A stretch of 64,000 nt of DNA from Argentina anserina (taxonomy: Eukaryota > Streptophyta > Magnoliopsida > Rosales > Rosaceae). Both the position numbers and the translations under genes were made by a program. Positions 49,020-61,960 of this stretch are shown piece after piece. How positions within the stretch are numbered: position 1 is the stretch's first letter; every line of letters begins with the position of its first letter. The stretch covers positions 5,704,001 to 5,768,000 of the forward strand of contig NC_065872.1 of NCBI RefSeq assembly GCF_933775445.1, read 5' to 3'. The notes under the pieces were generated by a model, which was not told the origin of the DNA, ran no database searches, and saw nothing but the letters and a program-made list of their open reading frames with translations.

Positions 49020-52000
49020 ATGAAGCTTCCTCCGGCAACGACGCCGTTTCTGCTCTCCTTCTTCTTACTCACCACACTCCTCACGACGTCGTTCGCTTTC
49101 ACGCCTCGGACTTTTCTCCAGCTCCAGAGCTCCGCTGCGAGCACCAATTACTTGACCGATAAGTCACTCTGGTTCCCCCAGACTCTCGATCATTTCTCGC
49201 CGTACGATCACCGCAAGTTCGATCAACGCTACTACGAGCTCCTCGACTACTTCCGGCCATCCGACGGTCCGATTTTCCTCAGAATCTGTGGTGAATCGGC
49301 CTGCAACGGAATCTCCAACGATTATTTAACCGTAAGTTTTCTGATTCCATTCGTCGCCGGAATCGGAAATTTACTAAGGTTTTGGTGAATTTTGTTTTAC
49401 AGGTTTTGGCGAAGAAGTTTGGGGCGGCGGTGGTGTCGCCAGAGCATCGTTACTATGGTAAGAGCTCTCCGTTTAAATCACACTCGACTGAGAATCTCAA
49501 GTACTTATCATCTAAGCAAGCGCTTTTCGATTTGGCTGCTTTTCGTCAGTTTTATCAGGCAAGTGTGTTTGGATTTCGTTTCTATGATTTTTTCCACTGT
49601 GTTAATTTGAACTAGTGAATTGAATTGGATGATTTGAGCATGCGGTTTAGTGTTTTTAAGGTGTGGTTTTGTTGTTTAGGAATCGTTGAATGTGAAGCTG
49701 AATAGGACTAAGGGTGAGAATTCGTGGTTCGTTTTCGGGGTGTCCTATGCAGGAGCTCTTAGTGCTTGGTTTAGGCTCAAGTTTCCTCATTTGACATGTG
49801 GAAGTCTTGCGAGTTCTGCTGTTGTTGAAGCTGTGTTTAACTACACTCAATTCGACCAGCAGGTGACCACAAGCTTAATGGCTTTAAGTTTCTTGGTTGT
49901 TTTCCCTTTTCACTTACGAGATAGGAAATTGAAGTGGATTGTACTTATTTGTATTCAAATGCAGATTGGTGAGTCTGCCGGTCCAGAGTGTAAAGCTGCA
50001 CTGCAAGAAACTAATCGTCTTATCGAACTGAGGCTTGCAGCTAATGGAAAAGCAGTGCGGGGTTTGTTTGGTGCAACTCAGGTGTGATTAAAGACTTTCA
50101 GTGGTTCACTCTGTTTGGGTTTTGGTGTACACTCTTGCCATGGAATTTGACCTCTTCTCTGTTTGCAGCTAAATATTGATGGTGATTTTATGTATTTTCT
50201 AGCCGATGCTGCTGTTATTGCGGTGAAGTTTACTTCCCTAGTTTCCCTTTTGATTTTTAATTATATCACATTAAAAATACCGAGGATTTCTGATTGGGAA
50301 AATTGCAGTTTCAATATGGAAATCCTGACAGACTCTGCTCCCCTCTTGTTCAAGCAAAGAATCATGGAGAGGATTTGGTGGTAAGTTCCTCTTATTTCCA
50401 GTCTATTCTGTTCCTCAATCGGTGTACAGTCTTTTTGTCAGGCCCAATTAATTCATGGGCATATGTTTCTTTGGGTTTCGATGTCATTTATCTCTTGTTG
50501 TCTAGTGTTTCTAAGGAAGCTATGATCATATCTTTGCAGGAAGCATATGCCAAATACGTTAAAGAGTATTACGTTGGGACTTTTGGTGTTGATGTCGAAA
50601 CATACAATCAGAAACACTTGAAGAACACTGCTGTTAATGAAGGAAGTTCTGACCGTTTGTGGTGGTTCCAAGTTTGTACCGAAGTTGCCTATTTTCAAGT
50701 AGCACCTGCAAATGATAGCATGCGATCTTCAATAGTTGACACCAAGTAAGTGACAGATTATGGCTTCTTTTATAAAAACCATTTTGATATTCATGTCTAA
50801 TTCTAGGGTGTTCAATATGTACTTCTGTATGTTAATGATGAAAAGGTTATTATTATTGCAGATACCATTTGGACCTTTGCAAGAATGTCTTTGGAGAGGG
50901 CATCTATCCCGAGGTTGATGCGACAAATTTATATTACGGAGGCAAAAAAATTACAGGTCAAAACTTTTTTATCTTTGCCTTATCCATGTGTTTATCTTTC
51001 CCACACACGTATATTCTGTGCCCTTATTTTCATTCACATATGTAATTTACCTACTGGCAATGTAAAATGTCAAGTCTCTAACTCAGTAATATACTAATAC
51101 ATGCATGCTTGTGATAACACACATACTGATCTTTATATGAATTCTTTTGTCATCCTTCAAGCTAACAATAAAGCTCCTTACTCAGTTGTTTTATGATCTT
51201 ATATTATGGGTAGAACCTTTCTTTAAAGATATTATCAAGTTTTTGGTTCTTGTTAACCCTTCTTTTACTGAAGTTTGGCCAAAAAATAAATTGTCTATCT
51301 GGGAGAAGCTTTAAGAGGCTAAAAACCATATATTTCTTTATATTCATATTTAATGTTTAAGCATCCAATTATGAAAAGCTAACCATGCATCAAATAGTTG
51401 AAGGATTTCTATTACGAGTTGATTTTGCATTGTTTCATTAGTTTCATATTATGAAAGACGGCACTAGTTATATTTTTCCTCTATTTGAGATTATCATTAG
51501 TCTTAAAGTTGACGTTATCGTCTCAAAATTGAATCTGTAGGTTCAAAAATAGTTTTCACAAATGGCTCACAGGATCCCTGGCGTCATGCATCCAAACAGA
51601 CTTCATCTCTAGATAGTAAGTATTCTGTTACTTCAATGAAAAGTCACAAAATAAGATTGCACTACTAGGAAGAATTTTAGTGAAACTCCCATTTTTGATG
51701 CATTAGTCATTACAGTATTACTGGTTAGTTTGTGCGACAGAGTTTGCTGTAGCCAGTCTCATCTCATCTCCAGTATCAAGCTTCTATCCTAATGATATTG
51801 TACATCTACTATGTTGTGAGGAGTTAATTTGATCCGTAACTGTCTGATTTTGTGTTTCTTATTGAAACTTTCAGTGCCTTCATACATTGTCTCATGCCAT
51901 AACTGTGGCCATGGAACAGATTTGAGAGGATGCCCTCAGGTTCCCGTAAGTCCTGAAGGTATGTGGTTTATCTGTCCTTCTTTGTTTACTGATAGTACTC

Positions 52001-55000
52001 TTCTGTAGGGGTGTTAATCGGTGTGAATGGTTCGGTTTATAGGTGATACCGAACACCAAACCGTTCTATTTATTCGGTTTGGTTCGGTTTGGTTTTTCAC
52101 TTTTTTTTTCAAAAACCAACTGTGTTCGGTTTGGTTTTTCTCTGGTTTATATCGGTTTTTCTTTCGGTTATTTTGTAAAGAAAATCGGAGTTTTTTTCCT
52201 TGTCTATCTACTTGATTCTTAACGAAATAAAAATAACATGCGGACAAATTTGAAAAAATCTATTTACAAGATATAGTTGCTTCACAAATGCATACAATTG
52301 CAAAAAGCCACTAAACAACTTATACCACATTAGTAGGCATGTTGTGGTTTCAATGTCTAAAATTCAAAATATTAAATTTTGACCATCAGATGTGATCAGC
52401 ATATTTAAATACAGATATGGTAAACAATTCATCTAATTTTGATAAAATTTGGGTCTCGATCGATGTGGTAAACGTTAACTTAATTTCATCTAATTAAGTG
52501 TGAATTCGTTCTTACCCCCTCCTTCTTGACTAGTTTTGGTGGATTCTTTCACGCACACACTCTCATATATATGTGATGTAGCAGCTCGTGTAAAAGTTTC
52601 AAAAATTTTACCTTCCAGGGATAGGGCTACCCATAGGCCCATAGGGGATAATAAGCGTAAAAATGGTTGACCGCCTCGATCGGGACACAAACGTTATCGA
52701 AAATATGTGATTTTTTTACCATAACCATATTTCACAATATGTAACGCATCATGCGGACATATTTGCAAAATTATATTTATAATATATAGTTGCTTCACAA
52801 ATGCATACATTTGCAAAAAGCCACTAAACAAGTTATACCACATTAGTAGGCATGTTGTGGTTCTAATGTCTAAAATTAAAAATATTAATTTTTGACTGTC
52901 AGATGTGATCAGCATATTTAAATAACGATATGGTAAAAAATTCATCTAATGTTGATAATATTTGGGTCTCGATCGATGTGGTCAACATTAACTTAGTTTC
53001 ATCTAATTTAGTGAATTTGTTCTTACCCCCTCCTTCTTGACTAGTTTTGGTGGATTTTTTCATGCACACACTCTCACATATATTTGATGTAGCAGCTCGT
53101 GTAAAATTTTCAAAAATTTTACGTTCCAGGGATAAGGCTACCCATAGGGGATAATAAGCGTAAAAAGGGTTGACCGCCTCGATCGGGACACAAAGGTTAT
53201 CGAAAAGATGTGATTTTTTTACCATAACCATATTTCACAATACGTAACGCATCATGCGGACATATTTGCAAAATTCTATTTATAATATATAGTTGCTTCA
53301 CAAATGCATACATTTGCAAAAAGACCGCTAAACAAGTTATACCACATTAGTAGACATGTTGTGGTTCCAATGTCTAAAATTCAAAATATTAAATTTTGAC
53401 CGTCAGATGTGATCAGCATATTTAAATAAGGATATGGTAAAAAAATTCATCTAATGTTGATAATATTCGGGTCTCGATCGATGTGGTCAACATTAACTTA
53501 ATTTCATCTAATTAAGTGAATTTGTTCTTACCCCCTCCTTCTTGACTAGTTTTGGTGGATTTTTTCATGCACACACTCTCACATATATGTGATGTAGCAG
53601 CTAGTGTAAAATTTTCAAAAATTTTACGTTCTAGGGATAAGGCTACCCATAGGTGATAATAAGCGTAAAAAGGGTTTACCGCCTCGATCGGGACACAAAC
53701 GTTATCGAAAATATGTGATTTTTTTACCATAACCATATTTCACTATACGTAACGCATCATGCGGACAGATTTGCAAAATTCTATTTATAAGATATAGTTG
53801 CTTCACAACTGCATACATTTGCAAAAATACCACTAAACAAGTTATACCACATTAGTAGACATGTTGTGGTTCCAATATCTAAAATTCAAATTATTAAATT
53901 TCGACCGTCGGATGTGATCAACATATATAAATTCAGATATGGTAAAAAATTCACCGAATTTTGATAAAGTTTGGGTCTCGATCGATAACATATTTAATTA
54001 TGTATATTAAATATATCTATAAATAATATAATTTCTTTATAATATATATATATATATATATATTCGGTTTTTCGGTTCGGTTTCGGTTTCCAAACATCCC
54101 AAACCAAAACCACACCAAATCTTTCGGTTTGGTGCGGTTTTTTTGCGGTTTAGTGCGGTTTTTTTTTTCTTCGGTTTTTTTCGGTTATGGTTCGGTTTTT
54201 TTCGGTTTTCGGTTTTCAATTAACACCCCTACTCTTCTGTTATGAACATGCTGATACAATGTTATTCATCACTGAGCAGAAGTTTTATATTTGCCTATAT
54301 AAAATATACTCAGTTGAATTTCTGCATGATTGTAATCTAAATACCTCCATGATTGATATGTGGTATATGGTAGACACACACACACACACGTGTAAGCTTT
54401 CTTCCCTCATTTCACTGGTAGAAGGATGCATACAACATGAGGGAAAATTAGGTTCATAGTTCTGGTTCATTTGGCTTGCAGACTTGCAACGAGATTTCAA
54501 ATCTATAATGTTTTCTCTGCATCAAGTGCTCGTCTTCTCTTCTGAATCTTTGGGAAAGAACAAAAATTAACTGAAATTGCAAAAGGAAAAGTACTGCCAT
54601 AAGGTTATTTTGGTAAAAATAATTTCTTAAATAAAAAAGTGGGCACTGTTGTGAGGTTATCTTTGCAAATTTAATGAAATCATGCCGTTCCAGTAACAGT
54701 GTTGGATAAAGAGTAATGTTGAGTAACTTAATTTTATCAGCACGAAACTAATTTTATCAGCCATCAGAAGTTTACCATGTTTAAAGAACGTTGTATACAT
54801 CTCCACAGTTGACTACTTTGAACAGAAACTGAACATTATTTTCAGGATGGATGTGCTTGTTGCTTACATTTGTGTTCTTAGAGCTGCATATATATAATTA
54901 TGAATTTGTTTCAGGTAATGCTGGGAATTGCAGCAACCCTGATGCAGTCCACAAAGTTAGACAACAAATTGTAGAACATATAGACCTATGGCTGTCTGAA

Positions 55001-55030
55001 TGCCAAGACACGGGTAGGAGCTACATGTAA
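49020..55030 (+). CDS. Serine carboxypeptidase, S28 family (EDA2/thymus-specific protease-like)
   Basis: Eleven exons: 49020-49331, 49403-49558, 49680-49862, 49965-50081, 50169-50222, 50309-50380, 50540-50745, 50862-50956, 51541-51615, 51875-51958, 54915-55030. They join in frame to 489 residues. An N-terminal signal peptide ([17 protein letters not shown]) sends it to the secretory route. Catalytic parts are intact: Ser178 in [11 protein letters not shown], Asp410 in NGSQDPW, and a His in [12 protein letters not shown] (about 436). S28 enzymes remove residues after proline from peptide ends in lysosome/vacuole-like compartments. The likeness is to the plant EDA2 proteins. Intron 2 has a GC donor (CAG|GCAAGT). 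Intron 10 (2956 bp) holds a hAT-type element. A second possible end uses ACGG|GTAGGAG and an acceptor near 55097, finishing Asp-Val-stop. Confidence 0.92.
52006..54231. mobile_element. hAT-type non-autonomous element in intron 10, 2226 bp, 8-bp TSD
   Basis: The left end is TAGGGGTGTTAATCGG and the right end reads CAATTAACACCCCTA, giving inverted termini TAGGGGTGTTAAT. CTCTTCTG flanks it at 51998-52005 and 54232-54239, a perfect 8-bp duplication typical of hAT. Both ends are followed by stretches made of GGTTCGGTTT-type words. The interior is 3.5 tandem copies of a ~505-bp repeat. There is no transposase. Confidence 0.87.
52238..53995. repeat. Tandem array, ~505-bp unit, about 3.5 copies
   Basis: Units start at 52238, 52751, 53254 and 53759 with ATGCGGACA. 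The last unit is partial. Spacings are 513, 503 and 505 bp. Each full unit contains GGTCTCGATCGATGTGG, CCCCTCCTTCTTGACTAG and CCGCCTCGATCGGGACAC. Small minus-strand frames repeated with the same period are by-products. Confidence 0.9.
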
Positions 55031-55437
55031 ATATAATAATGTGATGTGTAAGATGGTTCTGTAACTAATATTACCTCACTGTTTACCTTCTTAACAGATG
55101 TTTGATTACTAATCTATGAAGGATATGGTAAGTTGTCTCCTTATGTACATAAATATTCATTTCTGTACATCATGGTAAACATGTTTTTTCCTCCCTCTTG
55201 GTGTTTTTCCACTTGCTACTTCTATGTTAGTGCATGTTCCATGCAAGTGTGAATGCTTGATTAAGATTTTAGACTTTCTAATAATAAAGACGTGCATGTT
55301 GCAGCACGAGTAAGTTCTAGACCTCTTGCTGTCTTCAGTGTATTCACAGTTTGAGCTGCAAGCTCATTAGGTTGCTTTAAAAACCAAAGATTGTATATCA
55401 TTTGTGATGCTGATTACATATGTGCAAGTTACTTAAG

Positions 55438-56990
55438 TCAATCGAATAAGCTATAGCCTTCTTCATCATCATGTAAATAGTCATCTGGAAATGGTTCATT
55501 CTCTGGTTCTTGATCTTCAGTTCTGTCAGCCCCTTCCTTCATTTTCTCATTCTCGACCTTCTTTTTCTTGAGAAAATTGACAAGCCCTTTTAGAGTAACA
55601 TCAGCATCATCACTCTTCATGAGCTCCTCAGCAACCTCTGCAGGGGTGACATCAGTGCTACCTATCAACCCTTCAATTTCTCCAGACAGGTGATGTGGGT
55701 TGCTTTCATGAATACCAAGGTAGTTAGAGGCTAGGACTCTGAACCCGCTCGGGGTGCAGTATGACATATGAATGTGCACATCCATTCGCCCCGGACGCAG
55801 CAGTGCAGGGTCTAGCCGATCCTTGTGGTTGGTGGTGAACACTATAATTCTCTCGTCCCCGCAGCTTGACCAGAGGCCATCTATGAAGTTCAGTAGGCCT
55901 GATAGTGTCAACTACAATTAAGGAAAACCATGTCATCCTCATAGTCATGAAATAAAACCTAGGAAACAGAAAGGAGAAGAGTACTGACCCTGTCGTTATG
56001 AGCTTGATACCTCCGTGGATCCGGTTCTTGTCCCCTGGTATGTACTTTGGCGCAGCAATCAATGTCCTCAATCACCAGAATAGAACGATTTGAAGTAGAA
56101 AGCAATACCGTCCTCAAATGAGAATTACTCTGAATGCTAGAAAGCTCCAAGTCATAGACATCAAACTGGAGATAGTTGGCCATGGCTGCAATCAAGCTCG
56201 ATTTTCCTGTACCAGGTGGACCATACAGCAAATACCCTCGCTTCCAAGCCTTCCCGACCCTTTTGTAAAACTCCCTCCTCCTCACAAACCTATCCAAATC
56301 ATCAATAATCATTCTCTTAAGCTGTGAATCCATTGCCATTGTTCCAAAGTTAGATGGATGCTCCATCCTCACGGAACCCCAACCGCTTAAATTCCTTTTG
56401 CCCTCCTCATCATCACCCAGACTCGAACCCCGGGTGTAAAGCCTAACAACTTTTTCCCCTTCTTGAATGGCTTTAGCTTGAGCAAAAACGTAGGGCAAGT
56501 AAGTGTCCATCACTTTGTCCTTGTGTTTCTTGTCAAACACTAGCTCAAACCGACACTTGTTGTCATTACCAGAGCGGAAATCGTCCTTCTCAGGCTCAGC
56601 GAAGCGCCATTTCAATTTGATGTCATTGTCAAATGTGTCGGTGATTTCTTCGCCTTTGTCCATGGCAATGCTGATGCTCTTCTTCCTTGGTGTTTTGCTG
56701 ATCTTGAGGCGTTCAGTGAAAGGACTGATCTTTGTTGTGAGGTACACCTCTGCAGCATCATAGACTTGGTTTCGCGTCATGCCACAGTACTCTTCAACGA
56801 TCAAAGTAAGGTTCGAGGAGGGAGAGGTAAAAAAGTGACTGAAGAATGAGTATATGTACGAGCGCAACTGGCGGGGGATGAGTTGGTCTGTAATAGAACG
56901 GAGCAACATCATTGATGCAGCAAAGGAGGCATAGGCTGAGAACAATGTTGATGCTGTGGTTGGCATATCTTTGAGATTGAGAGTAAACAT
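55438..56990 (-). CDS. BCS1-like AAA-ATPase (ASD/OM66 type)
   Basis: Two exons, 56990-55989 and 55911-55438, encode 491 residues. The N-terminal AAA-ATP-ase associated domain has a hydrophobic anchor ([16 protein letters not shown], about 15-30), which suggests insertion in a membrane, mitochondrial or ER in this plant family. The AAA module follows: Walker [10 protein letters not shown] (257-265), Walker B ILVIEDID (304-311), and in exon 2 the arginine-finger region [18 protein letters not shown]. The C-terminal tail is charged (Lys, Glu and Asp runs). Plant members are often induced by stress, pathogens or salicylic acid. The start could also be at 56966 (MPTTAST), which matches relatives better. 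The intron uses GTCAGT. It is convergent with the S28 gene and in tandem with a paralogue 5.8 kb upstream. Confidence 0.92.
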
Positions 56991-57350
56991 TGTGTTACTG
57001 ACTGAGGGTTTGCAAAAATGTTAGGTTGGGAGTTAAAGGATATGATGGGGTGTTTTATAATGAGCTGAAGGAGTGACGATATTTGGGCAGCAAGGAAATG
57101 ATTCTGTGAGTTGCTTCATCTCCAAGTCATTTTTCTATTTTCTTACGGTTCCATTCATCTGAAACTTAAAAGTCAAACATGAGTATTCTATAATTACATC
57201 AAGTATAGAGAATAGATTGTTGGCATGTATGGATCTGTCTGGATTTAAAAGCCATTGATCTTCATTACTAGAAAAAAAAATCATATTTAAAGTTTTGAAC
57301 CATTCCTCTCCCAAACAAAGTTTCAGCTAGCTGTATTTAGGTTGACTTGA

Positions 57351-57471
57351 AATAGAATAGTATATTACACTCTTAATCAATCTATACCCACTAATGTCAT
57401 ATATATAATCAAGTAAACATACACTTAAACAACAATTCATCCCTTAATTCCTTCCGTGATTCACGCCGACA
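57351..57471 (-). repeat. 3' LTR of the copia element
   Basis: 121 bp, near-identical to 62015-62134. On the minus strand it starts TGTCGGCGTGAATC and is preceded by the polypurine tract. Confidence 0.9.
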
Positions 57472-57547
57472 TTCCCCCTCAAGTTGGTGCATACATATCA
57501 ACCATGCCCAACTTGCTAAGTGAATTATAAAAGACATTTTTAGACAC

Positions 57548-57841
57548 TCATTTTATGAGTATATCGGCAAGTTGCTCTTCTGTATGAACAAAAGGAAAAC
57601 TGATGATTTTTGCGTCTAGCTTCTCCTTTATAAGGTGACGATCAACTTCCATATGTTTTGTACGATCATGTTGCACAAGATTCTGGGAAATATTAATAGC
57701 AGCCTTGTTGTCACAGTACAGCTGCATAGCACACTTAGACTTAATACCCAAATCTTGTAGCAAATTTCTAAGCCATAATAATTTGCACACTCCTTGAGCC
57801 ATACCTTTGTATTCTGCTTCAGCACTAGATCGAGCTACCAC
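57548..57841 (-). pseudogene. RNase H domain of the copia element
   Basis: The frame includes SSAEAEYKGMAQGVCKLLWL and YCDNKAAINISQN, the typical copia RNase H signature, and ends before the 3' LTR. It is open for 97 codons. The upstream junction to the polymerase is broken. Confidence 0.85.
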
Positions 57842-57991
57842 TTTTTATTTCTTACTCTTCCATGTAACAAGATTACCCCCTAACAAAGGTAAAGTACCCT
57901 GATGTAGATCTCTGATCTATTATATTTTTAGCCAGTCTGCATCCGTGAAGTCACAAACCTCAAGGATATTATTGTGATTAGAGAACATTAC

Positions 57992-58560
57992 TCATATCCT
58001 TGGAGCTGATTTTAAGTACCTCAAAATCCTTACAACAACATCCATGTGGTCCACACTGGGATTATGCATGAACTGACTCACTACACTTATTGCATACGCA
58101 ACATCTAGTCTGGTATGTGATAAATAAATTAGGCGTCCAACTAGCCTCTGATAACGAGGTTTTTCAGTATGCACTTGATCTGGATATTCTGCTAACCGAT
58201 GGTTCTGCTCAATAGGAGTATCAATGGGAGTGCAATCCAGCATACCGGTCTATGTTAGTAGATCAAGGATGTACTTCCTCTGACACAGATAGATACCATC
58301 ACTTCCCCGGGCTATCTCAATGCCCAAGAAGTACTTAAGTGTACCTAGGTCTTTCATCTTAAACTATGTGGCTAGCTGTTTCTGTAATCTATCCACCTCA
58401 ACAGTATCATTTCCAGTAACTACCATATCATCAACATATATAATTAAGGCTGTTACATTCCCTTGTTGATCTCTTCCTCTATTGCTTTCCTCCATTTTGG
58501 ATCTCTCAATGCATCATGCACTTTGTTAGGTACTGATATAGTAGATATTTGATTCACAAA
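57992..58560 (-). pseudogene. Reverse transcriptase remnant with internal deletion
   Basis: The catalytic YVDDM lies at about 58424-58440. The thumb/connection part (RYQRLVGRLIYLSHTRLDVA, then ILRYLK) follows. Directly upstream of the YVDDM block the frame jumps to the linker ahead of the polymerase (HDALRDPKWRKAIEEE). The fingers and most of the palm, normally about 170 residues, are missing at about 58460-58470. Confidence 0.75.
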
Positions 58561-58899
58561 TGATTCATATGACTTAGAAATCTTTTGGTAGACATAAAAT
58601 TTTCCACAAGATACTTAGTTTTTGCCTGAAGGGTATGTTCATATTTTTTTGTTGGCTGACCCCGAGTAGACCTATTTGGCAAGACATATTGTCTACTATT
58701 AGCCTCACTAGTATTAGTCTCAATAGAATGACTAACCTCAAATGAGTGATCTTCCGTACCGGGAGAGCATTAGTCAGATGTATAAACAGTAGTACGGGAG
58801 ACATGAGTTGTAGTTGTGTTGTCATCTTCTGGTACCTGAATCTCTGAAGTGATTATACCGGAATCACCTGGTGGTGCCTGTATAGCGGACACATTAGTA

Positions 58900-59664
58900 A
58901 TCTCAATTGATCTTGTCACCATATCTACTGGCTTACTTGTCTCCCCCTCTCCATGATACAGCTCTTCAAAATATGAATTCTCCCCCTGAAGATAGTATCG
59001 GAAGAGGGAAAATAACTCATGTCCTCAAAGAAAGTAACATCCATAGTGACATAGTACTTCCAGGTAGGCGGATGATAGCACTGGTACCCTTTCTGATATC
59101 CGTCATACCCAACAAACACATTTAACGGCTCGGGCATCCAACTTAGATCTCTGGTGTTTTGGAAGATGGACAAAAGCAACACAACCGAAAACACATGCAA
59201 TAAGATTATTAAAAGAGGGTAAGGAGACATGAGATGCAAGCACCTCATATGAAACTTTGCCTTGAAGGACACGAGAGGGAAGACGATTAATGAGGTGGGC
59301 GGAAGTTATGACAGCATCACCCTAAAGGTATTTGGGCATATGGGCACTAAAAAGAATACACCGAGCCATGTTAAGTAAATGACGATTTTTCCTTTCAAAC
59401 TCCATTCTGCTCAGGTGTATAAGGACACACTGTTTGATGAACAATTCCGTGTGTATTAAGGAACTCCTGAAAGACATGATTCACATATTCCCCCCCCCCA
59501 TTCTCAGAACGAAGAACTCTAACTGCGGCATTATATTGTGTTTGGACAGTGGTATAGAAGACTTGAAAAGTGGGAAAAACCTCATCATTAGTTTTGAGGA
59601 GAACAATCCATGAAAGACGGGTGCAATCATCAATAAATGACACATAATACCGCATCCTTGACAC
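58900..59664 (-). pseudogene. Integrase remnant
   Basis: The core shows YYVSFIDDCTRLSW (first Asp) and LRSENGGGEY (second Asp region), and the end of the core reads CPYTPEQNGV. The rest, down to about 58925, continues in another frame (GYDGYQKGYQCYHP). The chain is interrupted by frame changes. Confidence 0.75.
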
Positions 59665-59899
59665 AGTAGACTCTTTGGAGGGTCCCTAAACATCAGAATG
59701 AATTAATTCGAAAGAAAGAATACGTTTATTAGAAGTACTAGGGGAATAAGTAGATCGATGACTCTTGCCTAAAACACATGTCTCAAAATGTAAAAGTGAC
59801 TCATCCACACTAATAAACAAAGTAGGCATATATGTTTTCATAACACTAAAAGATGGATGCCCTAAGCGACGATGTCATAACAAAACTTCACTTAGCTTG

Positions 59900-60589
59900 T
59901 CAGAAGTGGAGATTAAAGCGGTCCGAGACTGTGCTCCTGGTTTCTCCCCCGCATATGTCTGATCTAGATGAAACAACCGGCCCCTCAGATACCCCCGACC
60001 AATTAACTCCCCGGTGAGAAGATCTTGAAATATCACATACATAGGAAAAAAATGTCACAGAGCACTTAGCGTCAGTGTTCAATTGGGGGACAGATATCAA
60101 ATGATGAGATAAAACAGGTACATAGAGCACATTGTGAAGCTCTATTGTGGAAGTAATATGAACAAACCATTTCCCTAATACGGGGAAGGCCTCACCATTC
60201 ACATTAGTAACATAGAGTACTGGTGGAAGAGACAATACGATAAAATAAGATTTATCATAAGCCATATGATCAGACGCACCAGAATCAATAATCCATGTAT
60301 CAAAACCAACAAAGTTAGAAATATTTAAAGCCATACCAATTTTACTACGACCAGCGATGGATGCGGTAGGTATTGCTCCTCCTGCGGTATGATGATCATG
60401 TCTAACCACACCATAGATATCTGGTTCCTGGACGAATTGAATAGCTGCTTTCGCCTTGGGACAATAATTAGACCGCTTAGGCCTAAGGTGTGGATACAGC
60501 TTCCAACAGGTCGCACGAGCATGGTTAGTATCATGACAATAAGAGCAAGGAGGGCGGGCTGATTCCTTAAGCCTGGTGGCGGTCCGCAC
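59900..60589 (-). pseudogene. Gag zinc knuckle and protease remnant
   Basis: The zinc knuckle reads CSYCHDTNHARATC (CX2CX4HX4C). About 80 residues later comes the protease active site WIIDSGASDHM. The frame then degrades. Confidence 0.8.
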
Positions 60590-60762
60590 TGATGAAGATG
60601 AGCTGAAGTTGCTTGTGGAAGTGGTGCTAGAGAGCTAGCACGAACAATGTGGCTAGAAACTTCAACTTGTGTCTGATCAAGACTCTCCTGTTGAGATTCA
60701 TCCTTACAGATATATGTGAAAGCTGTAATTAGGCTAGGGGGTTCGGTATTTCTGAGTAATTC

Positions 60763-61341
60763 TCATTTCGCACTGTTATGCTTTGCATCAAGACAGTTCA
60801 GGAAATGGTGAACTCGCTCAAGCTCCTTTTCTTTGTGGTACCAAATAACATCATCTTGATTCTTGATCATGCAAGGACGTTTCACATCAATCTCAGCCCA
60901 AATATTCTTTAGTTTGGTGAAATATTGCGCCACCGGTTGTCCATCATGTTGCATCGTCAAAGCTGTGCACATTAACTCATGAACCTGTATGAAATCAGAG
61001 TCATTAGTATATAAGCCTTCCAGTGTCTTCCATATTGCCTGCGCAGTGTCACATGCCTCCACCAGATCAACGATCTCTTCATTCATAGATTTCCACAAGA
61101 CGGACATTACAAGACCACCATCGTTGTCCCACTTAGTGTAGGCAACAAGATCATTTGTACTAGGAGCCGTAGTTACTCTGGTTACATGTCCCATTTTGTG
61201 TATGCCTCGAAGATGAGCGGCCATAATTCTCTTCCATTTACGGAAATTGGTCTCATTGAGTTTGGTTCCCCCAAAGGAACCACTATCAGAACTCTTGATA
61301 GATACTTCAAATGTCAGAACATCATTTAGCTGAGAACCCAT
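60763..61341 (-). pseudogene. Gag remnant (UBN2-type)
   Basis: 192 codons including KLNETNFRKWKRIMAAHLRG and AIWKTLEGLYTND, typical of copia gag. A premature TGA ends the frame before the zinc knuckle. The knuckle is found about 200 bp further on in a different frame. Confidence 0.8.
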
Positions 61342-61399
61342 TGAAAAGTAATTAAAAAATCAGGAGGTATATGTCGGAAACACAAAAAAAAACGGAGAT

Positions 61400-61960
61400 G
61401 AACCTATCTTGGGTGCACGTGCACCGTCGGTGAACCTGCACTGTCAATCAAGACTATCAAATCTGGTCTGGGTCGGATCGGGTTGAAGGTGGTCCGGGTC
61501 GGGTTGGAGATGGGCCGGGTCGGATTCGTGCAGGCGGGTCGGGAGAGTACCCGAATGATTGAGGAAGCGCATCGCCGTTTCCAGCGACGTCGGGTCGGAA
61601 GATCATGGGCGGGATACCACGGAAGATCACGAGCGGGTGGCGTCACGGGCGAGCGGCGTCGCCGGAGCTTGAGGAAGCCGGAGCCCGAGGACCGCTGGTC
61701 GAGAGGCGAGCAGAGGACCGTCGTGTGCTCGTGGCCTCGATGACGATGGCTGTTGTGAGGCTTGTGCTTCCTGGTGAGTTGGCCAAGCACGCTATTTTGG
61801 AGGGGACCAAGTTCACTAGCTGCTGGAAGCAGCGCAGAGGGCCGGGAATAGGTGATACCAAGAACATGAGTAGAGCGCAGAGGAGGAGGATGCTGTTGGA
61901 GGGGCACTTCACATCACATGAGCAAGAGTTCACATCACATGAGCACGGTACCAAGAACAG
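61400..61960 (-). other. GC-rich leader of the copia element
   Basis: Between the primer-binding site and gag lies about 600 bp that is far richer in G and C than the rest of the window (words such as GGGTCGG and CGGGTCGG). It is open on both strands but resembles no protein. A 17-bp word, TTCACATCACATGAGCA, is repeated near 61909 and 61929. Confidence 0.5.

Noticed and set aside
52490..53736. Three similar minus-strand frames of 66-110 codons
   Set aside because: They recur with the ~505-bp period of the tandem array inside the hAT element and differ in length by indels, so they are repeat by-products.
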